Assembly: GCF_018491765.1 (NCBI RefSeq)
Contig: NZ_JABWCU010000012.1
Span: 124,001-188,000 of the forward strand
Length of the DNA: 64,000 nt
Reading direction: 5' to 3'
Source: Novosphingobium profundi
GTDB lineage: Bacteria; Pseudomonadota; Alphaproteobacteria; Sphingomonadales; Sphingomonadaceae
Part shown: one piece after another, positions 38,898 to 47,099 of the stretch
Layout of the letters: each line of letters opens with the position of its first letter
Position numbering within the stretch: the stretch's first letter is position 1
Notes under the pieces: generated by a model
What the model saw: the letters and a program-made list of their open reading frames with translations, nothing else
What the model was told of the DNA's origin: nothing
The model's database searches: none
Translations under genes and position numbers: made by a program

Positions 38898-39677
38898 ATG
38901 CTACTTGCCATTGATGCCGGAAACACCAATGTCGTGTTCGCTCTGTTCGAGGGCCGCACGGTGCGCGGACGCTGGCGGATCGCCACGGACCCCCGGCGCA
39001 CGGGCGATGAATACGCCGTGTGGTTGATGCAATTGCTTGCGATCCGGGGAATTGATCGAGCCGAGATCGATGCCATCATCATCTCGACTGTCGTTCCGCG
39101 CGCGCTCCACAACCTGGAAATTCTGTGCCGCCACTATTTCGACGTCGAGCCGCTCGTGGCGGGTGTCGGAAAGGCGGATTACGCCATAGACATCGACGTG
39201 GATGAACCGCGTTCGCTCGGTGCAGACCGGGCAGTGAATGCGATCGGCGCGCACGCCAAGTACGAGGGCGACCTGATCGTGGTCGATTTCGGCACGGCGA
39301 CGACGTTCGACGTCGTTGATTTCAACGGTGCCTACAAGGGCGGCATCATCGCGCCCGGCATCAATCTTTCGCTCGATGCCCTCGTCGGCAACACGGCCAA
39401 GCTCCCGCGCATCGCGATCGCCGTGCCGGAGACAACTTCGGTCATCGGTCGCAATACCGAAGACCAGATGCTGATCGGCGTCTTCTGGGGCTATGTGGCG
39501 ATGATGGAAGGCCTGATCGCGCGGATGCGCGCCGAAATCGGGCGTCCGGCCAAGGTCATCGCGACCGGCGGTCTGGCCGTCCTGTTCGACAAGGCGAGCG
39601 ACATTTTTGATGCCGTGGAAGCCGACCTCACGCTCGAGGGACTGGCGATACTGGCAGAGAGGGCTTTGAATACGTGA
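38898..39677 (+). CDS. coaX: Type III pantothenate kinase
   Basis: 259 residues, first enzyme of coenzyme A synthesis; the type III form needs a monovalent cation and is not inhibited by CoA. ASKHA-fold motifs are present: the phosphate-1 loop [27 protein letters not shown], and the catalytic [14 protein letters not shown] 38898 follows GAGAGG. A TTG at 38877 overlapping the birA stop is possible but would add seven atypical residues. It overlaps rnj by GTGA. Confidence 0.94.
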   Translation: MLLAIDAGNTNVVFALFEGRTVRGRWRIATDPRRTGDEYAVWLMQLLAIRGIDRAEIDAIIISTVVPRALHNLEILCRHYFDVEPLVAGVGKADYAIDIDVDEPRSLGADRAVNAIGAHAKYEGDLIVVDFGTATTFDVVDFNGAYKGGIIAPGINLSLDALVGNTAKLPRIAIAVPETTSVIGRNTEDQMLIGVFWGYVAMMEGLIARMRAEIGRPAKVIATGGLAVLFDKASDIFDAVEADLTLEGLAILAERALNT

Positions 39678-41302
39678 TTCCCGGTAAGGAACTGATTTTC
39701 TGCGCGCTTGGCGGCTCAGGCGAGATTGGCATGAACGTCAATCTCTACGGCTGCCACGGCAAGTGGTTGATGGTCGATCTTGGCATGACCTTCGGCATGA
39801 ACGAGTATCCGGGGATCGATCTCGTCTTCGCCGACCTCGAGTTCATCGAGGCCGAGCGGGAGAACCTGCTGGGCATCGTGCTGACCCACGCGCACGAAGA
39901 CCATATCGGGGCCGTGCCCTATTTCGCACAGGACCTGGGCGTGCCGATCTACGCGACGCCGTTCACGGCCAAGCTCGTCGCGGCCAAGCTCGAGGAAGCG
40001 GGTATCCTGGGCGAGATCGAACTGATCGTCGTCGAGGATCTCGAAAGGTTCGAACTCGGGCCCTTCGGAATTCGCTACGTCCCGCTCGCGCATTCGATCG
40101 CGGAAGGCAATGCGCTCGTGATCGAGACGCCGTACGGGCGGATCTTCCACACCGGCGACTGGAAGCTGGACGACGATCCGCAAGTCGGCGTGCCAGCGAC
40201 CGAAGAGGAACTGCGCGCGATCGGCGACGAAGGCGTTCTCGCGCTGGTCTGCGATTCCACGAACGTCTTCAATCCTTCGGCATCCGGTTCGGAAGGGGCG
40301 GTCTTCGAAGGCCTGCTCGAGGAAGTCTCGCGCCATGAGGGCCGCCGCGTGCTGGTGACGACGTTCGCCTCGAACGTGGCGCGTCTCCAGACGCTGGGCG
40401 AGGTCGCGTTGCGCACCGGGCGCCAGCTCTGTGTCGCGGGCCGTTCGCTCGACCGGATCATCGGCGTCGCCAAGGCCTGCGGCTACCTGCCGAACTTCCC
40501 CGAGGTGATCGATGCCGACGAGGCGATGGACCTGCCGCGCGACGATGTGCTGATCATCGCCACGGGCGGGCAGGGCGAGGCGAGGGCGGCTTTGGCCCGC
40601 ATTGCCGAAGGCAACCACGCGATCAAACTTGAACGGGGCGACGTGGTGCTGTTCTCGAGCCGCCAGATTCCCGGCAACGAAATTCCCATCGGTCGCATCC
40701 AGAACCGTCTTGCCGAGGCGGGCGTGCGGGTCGTGACCGATCGCCAGAGCCTGATCCACGTTTCGGGGCACCCCGGGCGTCCCGAACTCGAAGCGCTCTA
40801 TAGCTGGCTGCGACCGCAGATCCTGATGCCGGTCCATGGCGAAGTGCGGCACATGAAGGAGCAGGCAGCGCTTGGCCGTTCCTGCGGAATTCCCAAGTCC
40901 GTCTTCCAGAAGAACGGCGATCTGGTCCGCCTCGCCCCTGGAAATCCGGGCAAGTTCGGTGAGGCTCGAGCCGGACGGCTGATCCTCGATGGTGACATCA
41001 TCGCTCCGGCCGACGGGGAATCGATGGTCATGCGCCGGCGTATTTCGTTCCAGGGTGTTGTTTCGGTGGCCGCCACGCGCGAGGGGCAGGTAAAGGTGGG
41101 CGCGATCGGCCTGCCGCTCGACGAGGACTACGCCGATTTCGTCGCCGAAGCCGAGGAAGATGTCCGCCAGGCGCTGCGCCGCACGGTCAAGGCTAGCCCG
41201 GATGACCGGCACGAGGCGGTGCGTCTCGCGGCCCGGCGCGCGGCGACGCGCTGGTCGGGCAAGAAGCCGCAGGTCCAGGTGCTGCTGATCGACAACGAAT
41301 GA
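39674..41302 (+). CDS. rnj: Ribonuclease J
   Basis: 542-residue metallo-beta-lactamase/beta-CASP nuclease that degrades and matures RNA by 5'-exo and endo activity; many alphaproteobacteria carry it. The zinc motif is HAHEDHIG (H72, H74, D76, H77), with GDWKLDDDP and [14 protein letters not shown] further along and [11 protein letters not shown] near the beta-CASP end. Start is GTG 39674 overlapping the coaX stop. It is downstream of nuo, birA and coaX in one uninterrupted run. Confidence 0.95.
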   Translation: MIPGKELIFCALGGSGEIGMNVNLYGCHGKWLMVDLGMTFGMNEYPGIDLVFADLEFIEAERENLLGIVLTHAHEDHIGAVPYFAQDLGVPIYATPFTAKLVAAKLEEAGILGEIELIVVEDLERFELGPFGIRYVPLAHSIAEGNALVIETPYGRIFHTGDWKLDDDPQVGVPATEEELRAIGDEGVLALVCDSTNVFNPSASGSEGAVFEGLLEEVSRHEGRRVLVTTFASNVARLQTLGEVALRTGRQLCVAGRSLDRIIGVAKACGYLPNFPEVIDADEAMDLPRDDVLIIATGGQGEARAALARIAEGNHAIKLERGDVVLFSSRQIPGNEIPIGRIQNRLAEAGVRVVTDRQSLIHVSGHPGRPELEALYSWLRPQILMPVHGEVRHMKEQAALGRSCGIPKSVFQKNGDLVRLAPGNPGKFGEARAGRLILDGDIIAPADGESMVMRRRISFQGVVSVAATREGQVKVGAIGLPLDEDYADFVAEAEEDVRQALRRTVKASPDDRHEAVRLAARRAATRWSGKKPQVQVLLIDNE

Positions 41303-41361
41303 TACCGGCCGATGCCGGCAGACCCGCGAGGAGGCGGGCGGGCTAAGGAGAGGATGCCGAA

Positions 41362-41652
41362 ATGCAATGGACGTCGCTTGTCGCGATCTTTGGACTGTTC
41401 TGGGTCCTAGGCGCCCTGGTGGCGCTGCCGATCGGTCTGCGAACTCCCGACGAGGTGTCGGGGCATCAAGTTGAGCCTGGCCACGCCGATTCCGCGCCGG
41501 TCAATTTTCGTCCAAAGAAAGTCGTTTTTCGAGCGACGGTAATGGCGGCCGTATTGACCGGGCTGTTCTACCTGAACTGGATGAATGGCTGGGTTACCCG
41601 CGACCAGCTCAACATCTTCGGCGATCCCCCGGTGAAGGATCTGGGTTACTGA
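41362..41652 (+). CDS. DUF1467 family two-TM membrane protein
   Basis: 96 residues with two transmembrane helices (SLVAIFGLFWVLGALVALPI and ATVMAAVLTGLFYLNWM) flanking a polar loop. This pattern and the RTPDEVSG motif match DUF1467, a family restricted mainly to alphaproteobacteria and usually found next to rnj. No function is known. It is the last gene of the nuo transcript; its stop codon overlaps the terminator stem. Confidence 0.88.
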   Translation: MQWTSLVAIFGLFWVLGALVALPIGLRTPDEVSGHQVEPGHADSAPVNFRPKKVVFRATVMAAVLTGLFYLNWMNGWVTRDQLNIFGDPPVKDLGY

Positions 41653-41674
41653 CCACCGGAGCGCTCCGGTGGTC
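41651..41674. terminator. 24-bp perfect palindrome, terminator of the nuo-rnj run
   Basis: GACCACCGGAGC is directly followed by its exact reverse complement, so the transcript forms a long stem that starts in the DUF1467 stop codon. It separates convergent genes and can act in both directions. No T-tract follows, so a stabilising role is also possible. Confidence 0.7.
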
Positions 41675-41688
41675 GGTGCCGGGCTGCC

Positions 41689-44460
41689 TTAATTGCGCAG
41701 GCGTTCGATGCCCTGTGCCAGCGCGACGTAGAGCTTGCCCATGTCGGACGAGAGCAGGGTGACGCCCATGGCGTTGCCGTCGCGGGTCGAGAGGACCTGG
41801 CGCAGCAGCGACTCGAAGTCATGGATGTAGCGGCTCACATGTTCACGAAAGGCGTCGTCGCGCTCGAAGGTCTGATGGATTGCCTTGGCATCGCTGGCAT
41901 CGATCAGGTTGACGGCGCGGCGGGTGAAGATGCCGCGGTCGCCCCGCAGATAGGATGCCCAGGCCGTATCGGAGACTTCGCTCGACAGGGCGGCGGCGAT
42001 GTCGATCGCGTTCGAGTTGAGCGACTCGGTGATGAGCGCGGCGCGGCGGGCGAAGTCGTTGTTGACTTGTTCGCTGGCGCGTTCGCGGGCTTCGTCGAGG
42101 CGCGTCTCCAGATTGGCGACGAGTTCGGTGACCTTTTCCATCTGCTCGCGCAACTGGACGGTTGCCTCGCGGCTGACCCCCGAGGCATGGGCGACGGCTT
42201 GTTCGAGCTGTCCGGAAATCTCCGCGACGGTTGTGCGCATGGCTTTGTCGATGGCCTTGCCGCTGGTGTCTCCAAGCGATTGGGAAACCGCATCCACGCG
42301 CGCGGGCGCGTCGGTTTCGATCGCGCAGATCGCTTCGTCGAGGGAGCTTCGCAAGGTCTGGACGGCGGTGCTCAGTTCGCCTTGTGCACGATCCGAGTTC
42401 TGGAGAAGAGCGCTCTCGATGTCCTGTAGCGTTGCCCGCAGCCGGGCGAAGTGTTCGGCATGTTCCTCGCCGCGCTGGGTGATCGCGTGCTGCGTGGACG
42501 TGAGTTGATCGTTGAGCCCGGCGAGGCTTGCGCTCGAGGTCTCCAGCGAACCCGACAGGGCATAACCGTTGACGGCGGCGTCCTCGAGTTTGGCGCGGAC
42601 CTCGTTGATACCGGCGTCGAGCCGGATCAACCGGTCTTCCGAAACGGAAATGGCTTCGGGGAGCTCGCCATGGGCGAGGTGCGATCCGGCACGAAGCAGG
42701 TCGAGCAGGCGCAGGCTGTCCTCGGTGAGCTTGGCGACATCGGTGTCGGCCGAGGCCAGGGATGCCCGGCTCGAGGCAAGGTTGTCACTGAGCGCGCGCA
42801 GCGACGTGGCGAGGCGGTTCTCGGTGTCGCCGCTCTGGGTCGCGATCGATCGAAGGCGGGCGTCGAAATGCTCGAGTTCAGCCGTCACCGCACGCGCGCG
42901 CTCGCTCAAGCCATCGGCCTGGTGGCGATGGCGCTCGAGGCGCTCGGCGATCGCGGCATCGAGCTCGCCCAGCATGTGTTCGATACGTGCCAGTGCGTGG
43001 CGTTCCTGTTCAACCTGACGGGTCTGCCGTTCCTGTGCCGTGGAGGCGAATTGCGCGTCACGCTCACGCAGGCGCGCATCGACGTCTTCGGCCTGGGCGG
43101 AGATCGCGGAAAGGCGTTCACCGAGAAGGCGCAGCGCGGCGTCCTGGCTGGCGCTGATACGCTCTTCGGTCGAGCCGATGTCGCTACGAAGCGCGGAGGC
43201 TCGCTGGCCGAGTTGCGCCATCGCGTTGTCGTGGGCGGCGGAGAGCTCGGCCTGGGCGCCTTGCTGTTCGTCGCGCAGCGCCGCGAAGTTCGCGCGAACC
43301 TCGTTCCCGGCGATCTGCTGCGCCTCGGCGATGCTGCGGGCGACCACGCCGCATTCCTCGCGCAGAGCCGAAAGGCGCGCGCGCAATGACGTCAGGCTGC
43401 TGGCTTCGTTCTCGTCCAGTTGCTCGCGGGTCTGGTTGATTTCGCCTTGCAATGCGTTGGCGCGCGTGCGGATCGAGGCAAGGGCCTGGACTTCGTGGCG
43501 TTCAAGTTCGGTGCGGAATTGCTCGCCCTGCTCGGCGAGTGCGGCAAAGCGCTTGCGCGCCAGGACTTCCAGGTCTTCGCACTGCCCGGCGAACTGCGCG
43601 AGCGCCGCGTCGACGGATGTGCGCACCGATGCGATCTGGCGCTCGTTGGCCTGGCCGAATTCGTTCAGCCGATGGAAGCCACTGATCATTTCCTCCAGTT
43701 GGCCATGCGCCATGCGCCCGGCGTTCGCGATGTTGCTGGTGACGTCCTTGGCCGAACTGGCGATGACCGGCAGTTGCCCGCGCAGACGTTCCATGTTGTC
43801 GAGCGCGGTGCTGCTCACGCTGGCGATCGTCTCGACCCGGCCGTTGTTCTCGAGGACGAGTTCCTGCAATCGCTGGGCGTTCGTCGAAAGCCGCTCGGTG
43901 GCGAGCCGGCCCAGCGATTCGAGGTCGCGGGCCTGCGCTGCTACGAATTCGCGCGCCAGGCTGAGCTCGCGGTTGACGCTGACCAGGCGTTGCTCGAGGT
44001 TCGCGCTTTCGTGCGACAGTGTGCGCGCGACATCGCCGAAACGTTTGCCCTCACGTGCGGAATGCCGCAGCGCCAGTAGCCAGACGAGGCCGACAAGAAG
44101 CAGCGGGACGCACCATTGGGTCACGAGCGCGGGAACATCGGAAAACGCGATGCCGGCCTTGAGTGCGGGCCACTGGGAGGCGACGAAAAGTCCACTCCAG
44201 CCCAGCGCCGTGATGCCTGCAAGCATGGGCACAAGCCAGGCCCGCGATGCGTCGGGATCCCATTCGGGCTCCGCCGAAGCATTCCCCGAGACCCAGGCCA
44301 TATCCCAATCGCCTTCGCTCTCGGCGTCCTTTTCGCCGTTCGTCGAGAGGGCGTCGCGCAGCCGGGTTTCCTCGGTGCCTTGCGCGTTGGTGCCATGCGC
44401 ATTGGTGGCGTCCTCGGCGGGTGTGCCGCCGAACGATATGATCCTGCTATCCCCAGACAT
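41689..44460 (-). CDS. Large two-TM coiled-coil protein of unknown function
   Basis: 923 residues. A polar N-terminus (1-72) is followed by two helices in the membrane (about 74-96 and 111-131) and then some 650 residues of near-continuous heptad-rich coiled coil with many Ala, Glu, Gln, Arg and Leu, and no ATPase motif. The C-terminal 100 residues (SYLRGDRGIFTRRAVNLIDASDAK, AIHQTFERDDAFREHVSRYIHDFE) are globular and look conserved. No family that I can name with certainty; it resembles scaffold or polarity proteins. Start is ATG 44460, with only 69 bases to the divergent Hpt-like gene. The same frame stays open beyond it, but that part lies antisense to other genes. Confidence 0.75.
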   Translation of the reverse strand: MSGDSRIISFGGTPAEDATNAHGTNAQGTEETRLRDALSTNGEKDAESEGDWDMAWVSGNASAEPEWDPDASRAWLVPMLAGITALGWSGLFVASQWPALKAGIAFSDVPALVTQWCVPLLLVGLVWLLALRHSAREGKRFGDVARTLSHESANLEQRLVSVNRELSLAREFVAAQARDLESLGRLATERLSTNAQRLQELVLENNGRVETIASVSSTALDNMERLRGQLPVIASSAKDVTSNIANAGRMAHGQLEEMISGFHRLNEFGQANERQIASVRTSVDAALAQFAGQCEDLEVLARKRFAALAEQGEQFRTELERHEVQALASIRTRANALQGEINQTREQLDENEASSLTSLRARLSALREECGVVARSIAEAQQIAGNEVRANFAALRDEQQGAQAELSAAHDNAMAQLGQRASALRSDIGSTEERISASQDAALRLLGERLSAISAQAEDVDARLRERDAQFASTAQERQTRQVEQERHALARIEHMLGELDAAIAERLERHRHQADGLSERARAVTAELEHFDARLRSIATQSGDTENRLATSLRALSDNLASSRASLASADTDVAKLTEDSLRLLDLLRAGSHLAHGELPEAISVSEDRLIRLDAGINEVRAKLEDAAVNGYALSGSLETSSASLAGLNDQLTSTQHAITQRGEEHAEHFARLRATLQDIESALLQNSDRAQGELSTAVQTLRSSLDEAICAIETDAPARVDAVSQSLGDTSGKAIDKAMRTTVAEISGQLEQAVAHASGVSREATVQLREQMEKVTELVANLETRLDEARERASEQVNNDFARRAALITESLNSNAIDIAAALSSEVSDTAWASYLRGDRGIFTRRAVNLIDASDAKAIHQTFERDDAFREHVSRYIHDFESLLRQVLSTRDGNAMGVTLLSSDMGKLYVALAQGIERLRN

Positions 44461-44529
44461 GGTGGGAGGATACCACGACGGGGGGCTCAGGAAACCCCGG
44501 ATTAAGACTTGGTCTCGTAAGCTGGGGAT

Positions 44530-44832
44530 ATGGCGTACGAGGCTGGAGCTTTCGAGGCGACGTTCGCGGCGGCTGCAGGGGGCGACCCCCAATTGCTTGC
44601 CGAGCTTCGCGAGGCGTACCGCGAGAGCGTGGTGCGCCAGATCGATCTGCTCGTTCGCGCGCGCTGCGATGGGAATTGGGAACTGGCCGCGACGCGGCTG
44701 CGAGGTCTTGCCGCCAGCTTTCATTCCGGGGAATTGCTGGGTCTTGCCGAGGATGCCCTTGCCAGTGCCCCGGGAGAGCCGAGGGTCATTCGCCGTCTTT
44801 GTGCCTATATCGACGCCTTTCCGAAGAGTTGA
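44530..44832 (+). CDS. Hpt-domain-like protein lacking the phosphoacceptor histidine
   Basis: 100 residues, all helical. The pattern VRQIDLLVRARCDGNWELAATRLRGLAASFHSGELLGLAEDAL follows the Hpt four-helix bundle, in which the phosphorylated His sits in AHxLKGxAxxxG. Here that position is T55 (ATRLRGLAASF) and the only His is H65. If it is an Hpt descendant it cannot take phosphate in the usual way and may bind receiver domains instead. ATG 44530 is 69 bases from the divergent coiled-coil gene; a membrane protein gene follows. Similarity is weak, so this is a tentative family call. Confidence 0.6.
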   Translation: MAYEAGAFEATFAAAAGGDPQLLAELREAYRESVVRQIDLLVRARCDGNWELAATRLRGLAASFHSGELLGLAEDALASAPGEPRVIRRLCAYIDAFPKS

Positions 44833-44889
44833 GCGCGCCGGCGCTTGGCACGTGGCGGCGTGCGCCCTAGATAGGGGCTCGTCGGTGGA

Positions 44890-46095
44890 GTGAATGATCT
44901 GCGAATAGCCTTGATATCGATGACGGAGCCTGCCGTCGCCGGACAGCCGTACCCGCGTGCGGCCCTGCGTGTGGCGGGAGCGAGCCTGGCGCAGCATCAG
45001 CTCGGGCTCGCGCTGGCACTCAAGTGCCATCGCATCATCTGTCTTGCGCGCGAGGTCTCGCCCGAAGTGATCGCGGTCCAGCGACTTGCCGAAGACGCGG
45101 GCGTTCAGTTCTACATTGCCTCGGGGCCGCGCCAGGTCTGCGCCCAGGTCAACGCCTGCGACGATTTCATCATGATCACCGAGGGACTCTTCGCCGATCC
45201 GGCGGGCGTGGTGCCGATGGTCGAGGCGGCAAGCAACGTCGTCCTCGTCCAGCCCGTCGAAGGAGCGCAGACGGCGGGCTTCGAGCGCATCGACCTCAAT
45301 CGCTGCGCCGCCGGACTTGCGCGTTTGCCGGGAAGCCTGGTGGAGCGCCTTTGCGAAGTCCCCGACGAATCCGACACCATCTCGATCCTCACCCGCATTG
45401 CATTGCAATCGCGCGCGGAAATGCGTGAGGTTCCCGCCACGTTTCGTACCGGAGTTTCCTGGCGTCTCATCCGCAGCGAGGCCGAGGCCATCGAGATCGA
45501 ACGGGAATGGCTGAACCAACAGTTCACCGGGCCGGGGCTTCATTCGCCCGGCCGCCTGCTTGCGCAATATGGTGCGCTGGCCTTCGGCGCTTCACTGCTC
45601 CAAGTGGGGCGCGCAAGCAACGTCATCAGCGTCGCGGTCGTCGCGCTCCTGGCACTGGCGGCCTTCCTGGCCTGGCTGGGCGTGACGGTTCCGGGCTTTG
45701 TGTGCGCCGGCGTGGCGTGGATCATGATCGAGGCCGGCCGACGCCTGCGGGCGGCTGAAAGGCGGCCCCTGGGGGTACTCGTCCCGGCGATCGAGAGAGC
45801 CGATGCGATGATCTGGCTGGTCGACCTGGCGCTGGTCGGGCTGGTGCTCGCGGCCACCGCTGCCATTCCCGGACAGAGCGTGCTGACGTGGTTCTTTGCG
45901 CCGGTGACGCTGTTTCTGTTGCTGACGCTGGCCCCGCGCACGCTCGATGCCCGGACGGCGGCCTGGATTGGCGATAGGGCGGTGCTGGCACTCGTGCTCG
46001 CGGTGGCGACGGTCTTCGGGCAGGTCCTGACGGTCGTCCAGGTCGTCGCCTTGCTGATTCTCGTGGCCCAACTTCTTCTTGTGAAGCGCCCTTAG
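44890..46095 (+). CDS. Membrane protein with nucleotidyltransferase-like N-terminal domain
   Basis: 401 residues. Residues 1-215 have an alpha/beta pattern (RIALISMTEP, PYPRAALRVAGASLAQHQLGLALAL, CHRIICLAREV, CDDFIMITEGLFADPAGV) that resembles NTP-transferase or glycosyltransferase-A folds, without a clear GxGTR signature. Residues 230-400 hold about six transmembrane helices. This is reminiscent of inositol-phosphate cytidylyltransferase/CDP-alcohol phosphatidyltransferase fusions, but the CDP-alcohol motif (DGxxAR...GxxxD) is missing. The start is GTG 44890 with GGTGGA abutting it, or ATG 44920. Function unknown. Confidence 0.65.
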   Translation: MNDLRIALISMTEPAVAGQPYPRAALRVAGASLAQHQLGLALALKCHRIICLAREVSPEVIAVQRLAEDAGVQFYIASGPRQVCAQVNACDDFIMITEGLFADPAGVVPMVEAASNVVLVQPVEGAQTAGFERIDLNRCAAGLARLPGSLVERLCEVPDESDTISILTRIALQSRAEMREVPATFRTGVSWRLIRSEAEAIEIEREWLNQQFTGPGLHSPGRLLAQYGALAFGASLLQVGRASNVISVAVVALLALAAFLAWLGVTVPGFVCAGVAWIMIEAGRRLRAAERRPLGVLVPAIERADAMIWLVDLALVGLVLAATAAIPGQSVLTWFFAPVTLFLLLTLAPRTLDARTAAWIGDRAVLALVLAVATVFGQVLTVVQVVALLILVAQLLLVKRP

Positions 46096-46136
46096 ATATA
46101 ACCTCGATTTAACCAAGGCCGGTTTAGGCAGGCGGG

Positions 46137-47099
46137 ATGAACGATCAGGTTTCACACACGGACAGTGCCCGTCAGGTCGAACGCCTCATGGGCGAGGAAC
46201 TATCCCGTGGAGACGCGTCCGCGCAAACCGTTCTGCCGATCCTGAGGCACCTGATTTCCGCTGAGGACAATTCGGTGTTCAGCGACGAGATACTCGCCCG
46301 GGTGCGCGGGATGCTGAACGACCTCGCCGCCCAGTTGCTGGAAGCCCTGCGCGATCATACAGGCGAGCGGGCGGCCGATGAAGAGGCTCACGGCCAGTCG
46401 GCAAGCCTCGCGCAGGCCTTCATCGATAATCCCGAGTTGCTTGCCCATGTGCACGCCCTCGCGCTCGAATGGCAATTGTCCGAGCGTTTGCAGGCGCGCC
46501 TGGCACTCGATCCCGTGGTCTCGCCTCTGCTCCAGGCCCTCATCGCGTCGTCGGACCAGGCGACGCAGGACACCGCGATGCGGTTTCTCGCGGCCCAGGC
46601 GCGCTGGTGCCAGGCCCAGCGTCGCATGCGCTTGCCGCTTGGCGAGCTGCCCGGCGAACTGCTTCACGCGGCCTTGATGACCCTTCGCGTACTGCGCATC
46701 GAGGATCGCGCGTTCCTCGACAGGTGCGCGCAGGTCGAAAGCGAAATTCGCGCGCGCTACGATGAAGGCGCCTCACGGCTTGGCCTTGCCTCGCACCTCC
46801 TCTTCACCTTGGGGGGAGGGGCCCAGGCCGCCCTTTCGGTCGCCAGCGCCGGGCCCGCGCTTTTCCTCAGCGCTTTGGGGTTGGCCTCGGGGCAGGACCG
46901 CGATCTCGTGGTCTATTCGACCCACGAGAGCCAGATGGCGCGTTTCGCGCTCGCGCTGCGAGCCTCGGGGCTCAAGGGTAATGCGGTCGAACAGGAATTC
47001 CTGGCGATACATCCCGAAGTTCTTTTGCCCGAAGGGTTCGGGGCGATCGGTGTCGATCGGGCGGCGGCGCTGCTCAACGCCGGGTACGGCGCGAACTGA
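46137..47099 (+). CDS. Uncharacterised helical protein upstream of a histidine-kinase-like gene
   Basis: 320 residues, predicted almost entirely alpha-helical and soluble, except for one apolar Ala/Gly/Ser segment (GGGAQAALSVASAGPALFLSALG, about 222-245). I do not recognise a family with confidence; a distant DUF2336-like or repeat-helical protein is possible. ATG 46137 has AGGCAGGCGGG just before it. Its stop codon overlaps the start of the kinase-like gene (TGATG), so the two proteins are made together and may act as a pair, for example receptor or regulator with output module. Confidence 0.6.
   Translation: MNDQVSHTDSARQVERLMGEELSRGDASAQTVLPILRHLISAEDNSVFSDEILARVRGMLNDLAAQLLEALRDHTGERAADEEAHGQSASLAQAFIDNPELLAHVHALALEWQLSERLQARLALDPVVSPLLQALIASSDQATQDTAMRFLAAQARWCQAQRRMRLPLGELPGELLHAALMTLRVLRIEDRAFLDRCAQVESEIRARYDEGASRLGLASHLLFTLGGGAQAALSVASAGPALFLSALGLASGQDRDLVVYSTHESQMARFALALRASGLKGNAVEQEFLAIHPEVLLPEGFGAIGVDRAAALLNAGYGAN

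Noticed and set aside
44461-45567. N-terminal extension of the coiled-coil protein
   Set aside because: The frame is open for another 369 codons, but that part lies antisense to the Hpt-like and membrane-hybrid genes, and the methionine at 44460 begins a sensible protein.
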